From an uncultured Cryomorphaceae bacterium (GTDB taxonomy: Bacteria > Bacteroidota > Bacteroidia > Flavobacteriales > Schleiferiaceae): 64,000 nucleotides of DNA. Positions 17,558-25,918 of this stretch are shown here, piece after piece; position 1 is the first letter of the stretch; each line of letters begins with the position of its first letter. Made by a program: the position numbers and the translations under genes. The notes under the pieces are model-generated. The model was not told the origin of the DNA, searched no databases, and saw nothing but the letters and a program-made list of their open reading frames with translations. Location of the stretch: positions 186,001 through 250,000 of the forward strand of contig CAKZJV010000007.1 in NCBI GenBank assembly GCA_937120475.1, written 5' to 3'.

Positions 17558-17583
17558 AGCAAAAAAACAAGCAATGAAAGAGT

Positions 17584-19311
17584 TTAGATGGTGATGAACA
17601 AGCTGGGATTGGTCAGGCTCAACGAGCTGGGATTGCTTACCGGGGTAGCCGACAGTTGAAGACTCATTTCTTCCACCGTATCGGTTTGTTCCGCTTCTAC
17701 TTCCTCCTCTTCTTCAAAGCTTCTTGCTTCCAGGCAATCGGCACACTCCAGGCCGCGTTCGGTCATAATCCATTCGTGGTCTATCATGTCGAAATCCCAG
17801 TAGTTCTCTACGTTTTGGATGTCGTAAATAATATCCGCCATATCCTGGCCGAGGTACACCGATTTACCAATAGGCAGGTAAAGGATTACATCCACCTCCT
17901 GGTCGCGAAAGGGAACACCCTTGGGCAGCAGGTAGTAGGGTGAGAAAAGCATTAATCCATCGGCAACTTCTGCGGACTTATAACGCACGCTCTCTGCATT
18001 GTTACGGGCAATTCTCCGGTTGCTTCCCCAGGCTTCCACCGTGGTTTTTAAACGCATTATGGTGTCGGGTGAGGCCTGTATGTCAAACTTAACCGAAGTA
18101 AAGGCATTGCCTTCTTCCACCTGCACCCAACTGGTAGAAAAGTCATAGTCCTCAAATACCTGGTAGATATCGTCTTTATTGAGGTGTAATTCTACCCGGT
18201 CGGTAGTTACACTCAGCTCGCGCTCGGTGGTGTAAAAAGAGCGGTCGTCAAATTCGGTAGCGATTCGAACTCCGGAAACCAGCAGCATTACAAAACCTAC
18301 AACAGCAGCCAGGATGAGCCCATTACGAGCGGGTGACCCCAGTCGTTCCAGCTTAAAGATAATCCGCACCCCCAGGTACACAATCAAGGTAAGGGGAGCC
18401 AATACCAACAGTCCCAGCCCTATGAGTAAAAGGTGGTAATGTGAGTTATTGACGGTTACCAGCGAGAAGAACTCGAAAAGGTCGTAAATACCCTGGTCGC
18501 TTCCCATTAAATGAAAACTACCGGTAAACAAGGCCGCCACCAGGGCGAACAATACAATAAAGCCCACAAATATGAAGAAGAACCCGATCAGCTTTAATAT
18601 AAACCGGAAGATCAGCTTCAGGGCATCGATGATAAAATCACCTATCTCGCGCAGCGAATTTCCGGCATTGCGGGTGGTTTTACGATAGTCGTATTGCGAG
18701 GCTTTCTTACCGAAGTTCTTAACATTTTCGCCTACGCTGCCCATCTCTTCACGGATGGAGCGTTCTATATTGGAAATGTTCACGGATTCCCCACGCATCT
18801 GCAGCTTTTCAGCGGTGGTAGATGCCTTGGGCACCACCAACCAAAGGATGAAGTAGAACAGGATTCCGAACCCGGCAAAAATGAGAGCCACGAAAAGGAT
18901 ACGCATCCACAAGGGATCGATGTTGAAATAGGCCGCTAATCCTGAAGCTACACCGCCCAGTATGCGGTCATCAGGATCACGGAAAATGCGTTTGCGGGTG
19001 GTGTAAACGGGCTCTTCATAAGCACGGTGTGCACCGGTTTCGTCCTCGGCATCCAAATAGTCTTCGGGTTTTCCGAGTATCCCGATCACTTCCTCTACAT
19101 CAGCCGAAGAGATTACCTCTTTAGCCTTGGTTGTTTTTTCACGGAAGAGTTCGGCAATACGCACTTCTACATCCCTTACAATCTCATCACCACCTTCGGT
19201 ATTGGCAAACTGCCGTTTTAATACCGAAAGGTAATGCTCCAGGGTGCGGTAGGCATCCTCATCAATGTGAAAGATGAGTCCTCCCAAATTGATATTCAGC
19301 GTTTTATTCAT
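17584..19311 (-). CDS. PspC-domain multi-spanning membrane protein
   Basis: Inner-membrane protein of the envelope-stress PspC type. The start is taken as ATG at 19311 (MNKTLNINLGGLIFHIDEDA), since the longer frame overlaps padR. Residues 1-100 are a soluble helical domain (EIVRDVEVRIAELFREK, VEEVIGILGKPEDY). Residues about 107-165 are the PspC domain (DRILGGVASGLAAYFNIDP, then a long hydrophobic span). Three more hydrophobic segments follow, then a C-terminal beta-rich extracytoplasmic domain (about 360-500) and a Glu-rich patch (EEEEEVEAEQ). Length 575. The start codon overlaps the padR stop by 8 bases, so expression is coupled to the repressor. PadR-PspC pairs are widespread in Bacteroidota. 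Confidence 0.92.
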   Translation of the reverse strand: MNKTLNINLGGLIFHIDEDAYRTLEHYLSVLKRQFANTEGGDEIVRDVEVRIAELFREKTTKAKEVISSADVEEVIGILGKPEDYLDAEDETGAHRAYEEPVYTTRKRIFRDPDDRILGGVASGLAAYFNIDPLWMRILFVALIFAGFGILFYFILWLVVPKASTTAEKLQMRGESVNISNIERSIREEMGSVGENVKNFGKKASQYDYRKTTRNAGNSLREIGDFIIDALKLIFRFILKLIGFFFIFVGFIVLFALVAALFTGSFHLMGSDQGIYDLFEFFSLVTVNNSHYHLLLIGLGLLVLAPLTLIVYLGVRIIFKLERLGSPARNGLILAAVVGFVMLLVSGVRIATEFDDRSFYTTERELSVTTDRVELHLNKDDIYQVFEDYDFSTSWVQVEEGNAFTSVKFDIQASPDTIMRLKTTVEAWGSNRRIARNNAESVRYKSAEVADGLMLFSPYYLLPKGVPFRDQEVDVILYLPIGKSVYLGQDMADIIYDIQNVENYWDFDMIDHEWIMTERGLECADCLEARSFEEEEEVEAEQTDTVEEMSLQLSATPVSNPSSLSLTNPSLFITI

Positions 19312-19645
19312 GGCTATTTGGTTTTTGAGTGGTTTTTTCAACGGCCTGCACCAGGTCGTTCCAGGTGGTGTGTAATTCGTTTAAAACAGTTTCGCCTTTA
19401 TCCGTAAGCGAATAGTATTTGCGGGGTGGCCCCGATTTGGATTCTTCCCAGCGGTAGGCCAGTAAATCGGCATTTTTAAGACGTGTGAGCAGGGGGTAGA
19501 GCGTACCCTCTACGATGATCATCCTGGCTTTTTTCAGATGCTCGATAATATCGGAGGCATAGGCGTCCTGCCTTTGCAAAAGGGCGAGGATGCAGAGCTC
19601 CAGTACCCCTTTTCGCATCTGAGCTTTGGTGTTTTCTATATTCAT
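19304..19645 (-). CDS. PadR-family transcriptional regulator
   Basis: Winged-helix repressor of 113 residues. Typical segments: KAQMRKGVLELCILALLQRQ, DAYASDIIEHLKKA, the wing GTLYPLLTRLKNADLLAYRW and the tail GPPRKYYSLTDKGETVLNEL. It is the short PadR form with a brief dimerisation helix. It lies between the DUF4252 gene (26-base gap) and the PspC gene (8-base overlap). The 23-bp palindrome at 20198-20220 upstream of the operon is a candidate for its operator, giving autoregulation. Some PadR proteins respond to phenolics, but the inducer here is unknown. Confidence 0.95.
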   Translation of the reverse strand: MNIENTKAQMRKGVLELCILALLQRQDAYASDIIEHLKKARMIIVEGTLYPLLTRLKNADLLAYRWEESKSGPPRKYYSLTDKGETVLNELHTTWNDLVQAVEKTTQKPNSHE

Positions 19646-19671
19646 TTTGTTTTCGTTTAAATGCTGAGCTC

Positions 19672-20157
19672 TCAGGCTTCCTTAGCTACTTTCAATTTCC
19701 CATCCACGGATATTAAAAAGGCCCGCCCTTCATCGTCCTGTAGCAAAAGATGAACTTGCTTGTAGTAGGCTCCTTCCTTTACACCATAAAGCTTGAATTG
19801 CTTTATATCGTCTGTATCCAGGTCCGGTTTGAAAGGAATTACCGGGTAGCCCAAATCCCTGATCTTTTGATCGAGGCTTTTCACAATCTTGGAGGATTCA
19901 TCATTCTTGTCAAAAGCCAGAAAACGCAGGCGGTGAATATCACCGCTTACATGGCGCATCTTTTCTTCCCACTCCAAATCGATATCTACCGCGTCCAACA
20001 TAGTTTTATTGAGATTGAACGACACGGTGTTCTCCCTTTGAGAGTAGGTATCAAAAACATTACTGAAACCAGAGCGGTCCTGGGCGTTTCCCGTACCGAG
20101 GAATAAACAAAGCAGGGCGACTATCAGGAAATTTGTTTTAAGCATGGCAGTATTCAT
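19672..20157 (-). CDS. DUF4252-family secreted protein
   Basis: Small exported protein of unknown function. There is a signal peptide (LKTNFLIVALLCLFLGTGNAQ) with two close ATG choices, 20157 and 20145. The mature part begins FSNVFDTYSQRENTVSFNLN and continues through alternating helices and strands (LRFLAFDKNDESSKIVKSL, VHLLLQDDEGRAFLISVDG), as in DUF4252. Length 161. It is the first gene of an operon with padR and the PspC gene. A signal read at the envelope and passed to that pair is possible but not shown. Confidence 0.85.
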   Translation of the reverse strand: MNTAMLKTNFLIVALLCLFLGTGNAQDRSGFSNVFDTYSQRENTVSFNLNKTMLDAVDIDLEWEEKMRHVSGDIHRLRFLAFDKNDESSKIVKSLDQKIRDLGYPVIPFKPDLDTDDIKQFKLYGVKEGAYYKQVHLLLQDDEGRAFLISVDGKLKVAKEA

Positions 20158-20177
20158 GATTTCTTAATTTGGTTATA

Positions 20178-20209
20178 CAAAGATATGCACAAAAGAAGGT
20201 ACTTTGCAA
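20178..20209 (-). promoter_or_regulatory. promoter of the DUF4252-padR-pspC operon
   Basis: On the minus strand TTG (20209-20207), 21-base spacer, then TATCTTTG (20185-20178), 20 bases before the ATG at 20157. This fits the Bacteroidota TTG...TAnnTTTG promoter. The TTG sits in the middle of the palindrome at 20198-20220. Confidence 0.65.
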
Positions 20210-20220
20210 TACATAGTACC
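20198..20220. promoter_or_regulatory. 23-bp palindrome, candidate PadR operator
   Basis: Arms GGTACT (20198-20203) and AGTACC (20215-20220) are perfect, and inner bases also pair (TG/CA), so 9 of 11 base pairs of the dyad are symmetric. It covers the -33 element of the operon promoter, the position expected for a repressor. Assignment to PadR is by proximity only. Confidence 0.6.
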
Positions 20221-20260
20221 ATATTATTTTATATTGTGTTGATTAACAGTGAGATAAAAT

Positions 20261-21307
20261 TTAATCTAAATCGCTCATGGTGTGATTATACTGCTTGAGC
20301 AGCTTCCGGGCCTCGGTAATGGAGATGGCTTTTTCCCCTTTTTTCAGACGTTTTTGGGCTAGTTGATGTTGAATACCAAAATGCCGTAGCAGGATTTTCC
20401 AGGCGTAGAACAGGTTATGCTTCGGGTCATAAATATGGGCCGGCTCTGAATTAGCTCCGTTCACCTCTATGAGAATAAAGCTTTCAAGGCGTGTGAGGCT
20501 ATCCCAATCTTTAAAGCGAATGTCCATACGGCCGTATTCAAAACCGCTTAAGTTTTCGGCAATGGAAGTCATGGCCTTTAAGAGCCCGGGAGTATGGTGC
20601 TGTGTGGCGTCTTTAAAATAAGTGCCCAGCCGGTGGTTGCCGATGGATTCCAATTTGAATTCCCGACCGTTAGGAATGACTTGCTGCAGGTTGAAGCGAT
20701 TGCTTTGCTGCCACCTTTGCAATTGCAAAAAGGCGCGGTCTTTTTTTCGGATCAGTTCTTCAAGGGTGGACCGGCCGTTGCCGGTAACACTCAAAAACTG
20801 GCGTTCCATCAACGAAGATATTCGCCACGTTCCTTTCCGTGGATCGCGGATCATAAAAACCCCGATTTCCCGGGGATAGTCAATAAAAGGTTGGATAATA
20901 AAATCAAAGTCGGGATGAGGTTGCCATTGGAGCAGTTCTTTTTCGGAGCCTATTATCTGGATTCCTTTGCCGCGCATACCTCGATCGGGCTTTACAATAA
21001 GGGGGTAAGAAAGTGACGACTCCCGGATATGGAGAGCGAGTTCTTTAAGGTTATCACCAGCCGGGTGCAGCAGGGTGGGTGGCATATAGGCCGCAGGGGT
21101 TTTTCGGTACATTTCCCATTTAGACTCTTCGAGGATTCCCCCGTATTGCATATAGGGCCGATTGATTACGGTAGGGAAACCGAATCCCGATCGTAAACCG
21201 TTCCAGAAGTATTGCAGGAATAAAGGGATATATACTATGCGCCACGGCCAATATTCCCAATGGAGCAACCGTATTTTAAAGCTACGGAATCGATCAGGGA
21301 ATTTCAT
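20261..21307 (-). CDS. ATP-grasp domain protein
   Basis: Probable ATP-dependent ligase of unknown substrate. The central part carries ATP-grasp marks: YPLIVKPDRGMRGKGIQII (Lys and glycine-rich loop), FDFIIQPFIDYPREIGVFMI, and the metal-binding C-terminal segment SFILIEVNGANSEPAHIYD with the Glu/Asn pair. Residues 1-60 are rich in Trp and aromatic residues (WEYWPWRIVYIPLFLQYFW) and may touch the membrane. The C-terminal helix is basic. Length 348. ATG overlaps the stop of the NRDE gene by four bases, making it the last gene of a DinB-NRDE-ATP-grasp operon. Confidence 0.85.
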   Translation of the reverse strand: MKFPDRFRSFKIRLLHWEYWPWRIVYIPLFLQYFWNGLRSGFGFPTVINRPYMQYGGILEESKWEMYRKTPAAYMPPTLLHPAGDNLKELALHIRESSLSYPLIVKPDRGMRGKGIQIIGSEKELLQWQPHPDFDFIIQPFIDYPREIGVFMIRDPRKGTWRISSLMERQFLSVTGNGRSTLEELIRKKDRAFLQLQRWQQSNRFNLQQVIPNGREFKLESIGNHRLGTYFKDATQHHTPGLLKAMTSIAENLSGFEYGRMDIRFKDWDSLTRLESFILIEVNGANSEPAHIYDPKHNLFYAWKILLRHFGIQHQLAQKRLKKGEKAISITEARKLLKQYNHTMSDLD

Positions 21308-22014
21308 TTTAAGGGAAGGTGAACCCGGTCCTCTGAATTATGCACAAAGTCCTTATAGGTCATTTGTACACCTCCTTCAGAGCTGGCCACCTGGGTAAGG
21401 CTTACCGTTTTCAGGATGCCCCACCGGCTCATGATCAGGTCATTTTCCTGGTCACCATCACCGGCACTCATGTGAAATCGGGTAATGTTTTCCGGGCTTA
21501 GCTCCGGATCTTTTTTTAACCAGCTATCAAACCATTTTTTTCGTTTTTCGCGCACCTCACGGGTGTAGAGGGTGGTGCTGGACCATATATGGGTTTTCCG
21601 ATCATCCAGGGTTTCCAGTGAGGTACTATTCTCATTATGAATGAGTTTAAACAAACCTTCCGGGTGGTGAAGGATCAGGGTAAAAGGTTCGATATCCTGA
21701 AAATTATACTGGTCCTTGAAATGGAGTGGGTTCTGGTAACCGAAGCTTTCCAGCACTACCAATCCGCGGCTCTTACGGTAAGCAGCTTTGCGCTGGTGTG
21801 GAATACTGCCTCCATTGAGAATACACGCTGATATGCCCCGGTCGGAATGAGCAATCCAGGTACCACTGGCTTCCAGGTCGCGCGGAAAGTACAGCGTTTG
21901 ATCTCCGTTCTTTTCCCGGATGATTTCCCGGGTTGAAGGGCGGTCTTGCCGCTCGTCACGATTATGTGTGAAAATATAGCCCCCGGAAACCGGGATATAG
22001 GTGAGGGTACACAT
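21304..22014 (-). CDS. NRDE (TANGO2-like) family protein
   Basis: Member of the NRDE/TANGO2 family, which has an Ntn-hydrolase-like layout. The start is taken as ATG at 22014, so that Cys2 (MCTLTYIP) becomes the free N-terminus after Met removal, as in the family. The NRDE motif appears as HNRDERQDRPS; further blocks are GTWIAHSDRGISACILNGG and TFTLILHHPEG. Length 236. Eukaryotic TANGO2 is linked to haem trafficking and lipid metabolism; the bacterial role is not settled. It begins one base after the DinB stop and overlaps the ATP-grasp gene. Confidence 0.9.
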   Translation of the reverse strand: MCTLTYIPVSGGYIFTHNRDERQDRPSTREIIREKNGDQTLYFPRDLEASGTWIAHSDRGISACILNGGSIPHQRKAAYRKSRGLVVLESFGYQNPLHFKDQYNFQDIEPFTLILHHPEGLFKLIHNENSTSLETLDDRKTHIWSSTTLYTREVREKRKKWFDSWLKKDPELSPENITRFHMSAGDGDQENDLIMSRWGILKTVSLTQVASSEGGVQMTYKDFVHNSEDRVHLPLK

Positions 22015-22015
22015 A

Positions 22016-22537
22016 TCAGGATACTTGAACCTGGGGTTGCTTTTGCAGATGGCGCCAGGTACTGCGGGCCACGCCAAAGTTTTCGGAAACCACTAAAGAC
22101 GGGTCCAGAAATTCAATGCCAATGCGCATGATGGCCATGTGATGCACAATATGCTCCAGGTTATAGGCCAACTCACGGCTTAAGGAAGAGGAACTGCGGC
22201 TGCAAACGCTTCCGCATTCGCTGTAGTCTCCTTCAACGGTGATTCGGTAATCGGAGTCGATTTGTTGTACTTGGCCGGCAATCTCCGCCAGTTTTTCCAG
22301 GGCGGTTTCCTTGTTATTTTCTAAAATAAGATTTCGCTCGCGCAGGTCGTAATTGATCAGGCCGGAGGTATTTTCCAGAAGTGTTTGGTAAAACTCGATA
22401 ATATGGCGGATGTGTTTACCGATGGTATTGCCCTGCAGGATAGATATGCTCCGGTAGTAGTAGGTATCGGGTATGAGCCTTAAAAAATCTTGTAACTGCT
22501 TCAGGGTGTGAACGGTCTCTTCCTGCAAATTTTTCAT
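22016..22537 (-). CDS. DinB-like four-helix protein
   Basis: Predicted DinB/YfiT-type four-helix bundle, often metal dependent. Seen: a helix with TIGKHIRHIIEFYQTLL (His pair on one face), a long second helix ENNKETALEKLAEIAGQVQ and LAYNLEHIVHHMAIMRIGI, whose histidines would complete a metal site. A Cys/Ser-rich stretch (SECGSVCSRSSSSLS) lies between. Length 173. First gene of the three-gene operon with NRDE and ATP-grasp. DinB-fold enzymes include thiol transferases, but no substrate can be read from this sequence. Confidence 0.85.
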   Translation of the reverse strand: MKNLQEETVHTLKQLQDFLRLIPDTYYYRSISILQGNTIGKHIRHIIEFYQTLLENTSGLINYDLRERNLILENNKETALEKLAEIAGQVQQIDSDYRITVEGDYSECGSVCSRSSSSLSRELAYNLEHIVHHMAIMRIGIEFLDPSLVVSENFGVARSTWRHLQKQPQVQVS

Positions 22538-22640
22538 GTAGTTCCTAATTTCCTATAACCAAAGAAGGGGAAAAATTAACGCAAAAAGCCCTGACCTCCA
22601 AATCAGTCTATTCGGACTATCAGTAATTATTACTTTCAGT

Positions 22641-23981
22641 TTATTCCATATTCCGGGCAGTAATAGCTTCCTGGTTATCGCGGGTGAGGCGGTTGGATTG
22701 TTTTTGAGTGGTTCTTTTAACCGGACGTATAATGAGCCGGATTTTTTTATCGTAACTGAAATAATTAATTACCCAATTCATTAGTACCACCAGACGGTTT
22801 CTATACCCAACCAATCCCCTGAGGTGAACGATCATCCACAGTAGCCAGCCCATAAATCCACCAAAATGCAGTTTGTTGAGATCGGCTACAGCCTTGTTAC
22901 GACCAATGGTGGCCATAGTGCCCAGGTCTTTGTATTGGAAGGGTTTAAGCTTCCTATTGCGGCTTTTATTAATGAAGTTTTGAGCCAGGTTAGTACCCTG
23001 TTGAATGGCCACCTGAGCAAGCATGGGGTGCCCTTTAGGGTTTTCATCGCTTAGCATGGCGGCTACATCACCAATGGCATATACATTTTCGGTACCCTTA
23101 ACCTGGTTGTATTCATCAACCAGGTACCGGCCTTTTTCGGTGGAACCGTCCGGTAAACCGGGTACTATGGTTCCTTTTACCCCGGCCGCCCAAATTAGGG
23201 TAGAGGCGGGGAGGTTCTTTTTATTGGTGGTTACCATTTCCCCGTCATAAGCCTTTACCATGGTATCCAGCCATATTTGCACCCCCATTTCCCTGAGGTA
23301 ATCCTCTGCCTTGTTCGAGGCATGAACGCTCATCGGGGGCAGTAAACGGTTTTCAGCCTCCACCAGGTGGATACTCATTCTGCGCAAATCCAGGTCCGGA
23401 TAATCATGCGGCAGTACGTGCGTTTTCAACTCGGCCAGGGAACCCGCCAGTTCCACACCGGTTGGGCCGCCTCCTACAATTACGTAGTTCATCAGGCGTT
23501 CCCGCTCCTCGAGGTTATTGGTAAGTGAAGCCGCTTCAAAATTCTGCAGCATAATGCTGCGCAAGTTAAGGGCTTCGGGCACGTTTTTCATGGGTACACT
23601 ACCTTCTTCCAGGTCTTTCATACCAAAAAAGTTGGTACTGCTACCGGTGGCAATCACCAAGTGGTCGTAATGCATATCTCCGATGTTGGTTTTGAGGATA
23701 TTTTCCTCGGAACGGATATCTTCCGCCAGGGCCATACGGTAATAAAAATCAGGGTATTTCCGGAAAATATGGCGGATGGGGTAGGCAATGGAATCGGGTT
23801 CCAGCCCGGCCGTTGCTACTTGGTAAAGTAAAGGTTGAAAAGTGTGGTAGTTGTGCTTGTCGATCATCACTACCTGGAAACTCTTTTTACGGAGTTTTTT
23901 GGCCAGGTGCAAGCCCGCAAATCCACAACCGATAATTACCACACGGGGCAGGTTGGAGGCTGGTACATTTAAGCTGTTCAT
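22641..23981 (-). CDS. type II NADH:quinone oxidoreductase-like flavoprotein
   Basis: Non-proton-pumping NADH dehydrogenase (NDH-2) passing electrons from NADH to quinone at the inner membrane. The FAD site is VIIGCGFAGLHLAKKL at the N-terminus followed by HNYHTFQPLLYQVATAGLEP, which is diagnostic for NDH-2. The NADH site is YVIVGGGPTGVELAG. The second FAD loop is VYAIGDVAA, and AQVAIQQG is the quinone-side motif. The C-terminus has a hydrophobic helix (GWLLWMIVHLRGLVGYRN) and a basic tail that would anchor it to the membrane. Length 446. It follows the GT2 gene by 21 bases. Confidence 0.94.
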   Translation of the reverse strand: MNSLNVPASNLPRVVIIGCGFAGLHLAKKLRKKSFQVVMIDKHNYHTFQPLLYQVATAGLEPDSIAYPIRHIFRKYPDFYYRMALAEDIRSEENILKTNIGDMHYDHLVIATGSSTNFFGMKDLEEGSVPMKNVPEALNLRSIMLQNFEAASLTNNLEERERLMNYVIVGGGPTGVELAGSLAELKTHVLPHDYPDLDLRRMSIHLVEAENRLLPPMSVHASNKAEDYLREMGVQIWLDTMVKAYDGEMVTTNKKNLPASTLIWAAGVKGTIVPGLPDGSTEKGRYLVDEYNQVKGTENVYAIGDVAAMLSDENPKGHPMLAQVAIQQGTNLAQNFINKSRNRKLKPFQYKDLGTMATIGRNKAVADLNKLHFGGFMGWLLWMIVHLRGLVGYRNRLVVLMNWVINYFSYDKKIRLIIRPVKRTTQKQSNRLTRDNQEAITARNME

Positions 23982-24002
23982 GCCGGTAGGTTTTAATATT
24001 AA

Positions 24003-24959
24003 CTATCTAATACGCCTGAAGTTCTTGAACTCCCCAATGCGTTTACCTTTCAGTAAGTGGTTTTCCACCCAACTCAACCAGCGGTATTTTCGCTTTTCGT
24101 ACTTGGCGGGTTTTTCTTTTTTCCTGCGTTTGCCGGAATACTGCAATTCATCCTGCCAGTTCAACTTTTGCAGCCATTGCTGCATACTCGAGGGGTGGGT
24201 GCCTTTAAACCGCGCCACTTTGTTTAGTGGGCCGTAGTCGAAAGTACTTTCCTGTTTGGCAAAAAGACTTTCGGTAGCCTCTTTACCCCGATAAGTGGAG
24301 CTTGAAATTTTACGTTTGCGGCCCATTAGTTCGGGTGGGCGTACCCAGCCATAATGATAAATTTCAGCATCTACCTGCGCTACGTTCAGCTTTCGGGTAC
24401 CTTCCTTTTTCTGATAATCATCAAAGGTATAGTGGAACGGCTTTTCGTGGTACCGAAAGGATTGTGCATCCTTCCAACTGTGTATTTGCGGTAGATTGCG
24501 GATTACCCTTATTTCGCGGGAGTAAAAGGCGTGGGAGGGATTGTAATGATCGAAGTCGCCCCAAAAGTGTTTATAGTGAAAAAGCAGGCCCTCCACTGCA
24601 TGGTCATCCCGGTAATCGGCAAAAGCTTTTTTAAGCACGGGAATATAATCCTCGTGCAAAGCTTCGTCACCTTGCAGGTAAAATAACCAGTCGCCTTTAC
24701 AGGCCTCTTTGGCAATATCGGTCTGTTGGGCGAATATGGTGTTACGCGGAAATTTTTCACTTTCCCAGGTGGTACGGATAATCCGGATTTTGTCGGAATT
24801 CAGGGCTTGTATCTCCGCTTCGGTATGATCATCGGGGTCGCCTTCACCCAGGGCAATCACGAATTCATCCACTAACGGTAAAATGGAGGCAATGGATTCC
24901 TTTACCGGAATAAAAAGCTTGGTAGCGTTGCGAACAAATGTAAATCCGCTGATGGTCAT
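24003..24959 (-). CDS. glycosyltransferase family 2 protein
   Basis: GT-A fold glycosyltransferase. The N-terminus is MTISGFTFVRNATKLFIPV, then LVDEFVIALGEGDPDDHT and a nucleotide-sugar segment GDWLFYLQGDEALHEDY in which GDE takes the role of the usual DxD. A basic C-terminal region (KRRKKEKPAKYEKRKYRW) may bind anionic membrane lipids. Length 318. Probably adds sugar to an envelope glycan; donor and acceptor are unknown. It is the last gene of a run (zinc ribbon, DinB, NTF2 lipoprotein, GT2) joined by 0-4 base overlaps or gaps. Confidence 0.85.
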   Translation of the reverse strand: MTISGFTFVRNATKLFIPVKESIASILPLVDEFVIALGEGDPDDHTEAEIQALNSDKIRIIRTTWESEKFPRNTIFAQQTDIAKEACKGDWLFYLQGDEALHEDYIPVLKKAFADYRDDHAVEGLLFHYKHFWGDFDHYNPSHAFYSREIRVIRNLPQIHSWKDAQSFRYHEKPFHYTFDDYQKKEGTRKLNVAQVDAEIYHYGWVRPPELMGRKRKISSSTYRGKEATESLFAKQESTFDYGPLNKVARFKGTHPSSMQQWLQKLNWQDELQYSGKRRKKEKPAKYEKRKYRWLSWVENHLLKGKRIGEFKNFRRIR

Positions 24960-24962
24960 GCG

Positions 24963-25412
24963 TTAACTGGAATGGTCAGCAATTATCTTCCACTCTCCGT
25001 CCAACTTTTTCCACACCAAAAGGTAGCTGCCTGCCAGGGTGTCGGCCGAACGGAAAAGGTTCCATTTACCGGCAACCATAGCGGAGTGGTCCTGAAGGAT
25101 TTCGATCTTTTCATTGTCAAAGTGCAATGTTCCCATTTTTTCAGGGTTATTGTAGGATTGCCGGTAATTATCAAGGGTAGTTTGCCAGCCGTAGGTTATA
25201 CCCCGGCTACCGATAAAAATGAGTTCTTCGGATTTCCAGTAGGCTTTCATAAAGCCTTGCAGATCATTTTGGTTCCAGGCTTGCTGCTGTTCCTGCATCA
25301 GGTTTTGTAGGAGCCGTATTTCCTGCTCTTCTGAAAAAGAAGACTCTCCTGGTGAGGAGTTGGAGCACGCGCCCAGGGCGATGATCACGAAGAGTGTTAA
25401 GAGCCTGCTCAT
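24963..25412 (-). CDS. NTF2-like (DUF4440/SnoaL) lipoprotein
   Basis: Small lipoprotein with a cone-shaped NTF2-like fold. The signal peptide MSRLLTLFVIIALGAC ends in a lipobox (LGAC), so the mature chain starts at lipidated Cys. The domain shows LMQEQQQAWNQNDLQGFMKAY, WKSEELIFIGSRGITYGW and WKKLDGEWKIIADHSS, the standard DUF4440 pattern. Length 149. Such domains occur both as enzymes and as binding proteins, so no activity is claimed. The start overlaps the DinB stop (ATGA). Confidence 0.88.
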   Translation of the reverse strand: MSRLLTLFVIIALGACSNSSPGESSFSEEQEIRLLQNLMQEQQQAWNQNDLQGFMKAYWKSEELIFIGSRGITYGWQTTLDNYRQSYNNPEKMGTLHFDNEKIEILQDHSAMVAGKWNLFRSADTLAGSYLLVWKKLDGEWKIIADHSS

Positions 25413-25918
25413 AAATACCGCTCTTTAAGAATGTGAATATGATGGAAAGTATGCCCGGCTGTAATAAAACCCATGGCGAGCACACTGAAGGAACCTCCGT
25501 TAGCCTTTCCCCTTTGATCAAGGGTGGCTTCATCAAAACTGCGGTAAGTATTTATGGTAAGGTTTCGCAACAGGCGGAAATCTTCCGTCAAGGTTTTCAG
25601 GCTTTGATGATCCACCCGCGCTTTTCGGGCCCATGCATTTTCGTCAAAACCGGGTAATTCGGCTTCACCTGCCCGGGCAAAGTGGAGGGCACGGTACAGA
25701 AATACCGTATCGGTATCCAGTATATGCCTTAGCATTTGTTTAACGGTCCACTTGCCCTCGGCATAGGCAAAATCAGCTTTTTCCGGGGGCATCGTTTCCA
25801 GTGTCCTCAATAAGGAGTCACCACTATCCTGCAGGTTTTGCAATAAATCCGAGCCCCGGGTAAGGTTTACATACCCTTCGTAAAAAAGCTCGTATTCATC
25901 ACTGACCGGTCTGCGCAT
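25409..25918 (-). CDS. DinB family protein
   Basis: DinB/YfiT-like four-helix metalloprotein. Typical marks: LRTLETMPPEKADFAYAEGKWTV with the KWT turn, VKQMLRHILDTDTVFLYRAL (first His) and AMGFITAGHTFHHIHILKERYL (further His) at the C-terminus. These three would form the metal site. Length 169. It is the second DinB gene within 4 kb, from a different subgroup than 22016-22537. It overlaps the zinc-ribbon gene by one base and the NTF2 lipoprotein by four. Confidence 0.92.
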   Translation of the reverse strand: MRRPVSDEYELFYEGYVNLTRGSDLLQNLQDSGDSLLRTLETMPPEKADFAYAEGKWTVKQMLRHILDTDTVFLYRALHFARAGEAELPGFDENAWARKARVDHQSLKTLTEDFRLLRNLTINTYRSFDEATLDQRGKANGGSFSVLAMGFITAGHTFHHIHILKERYL

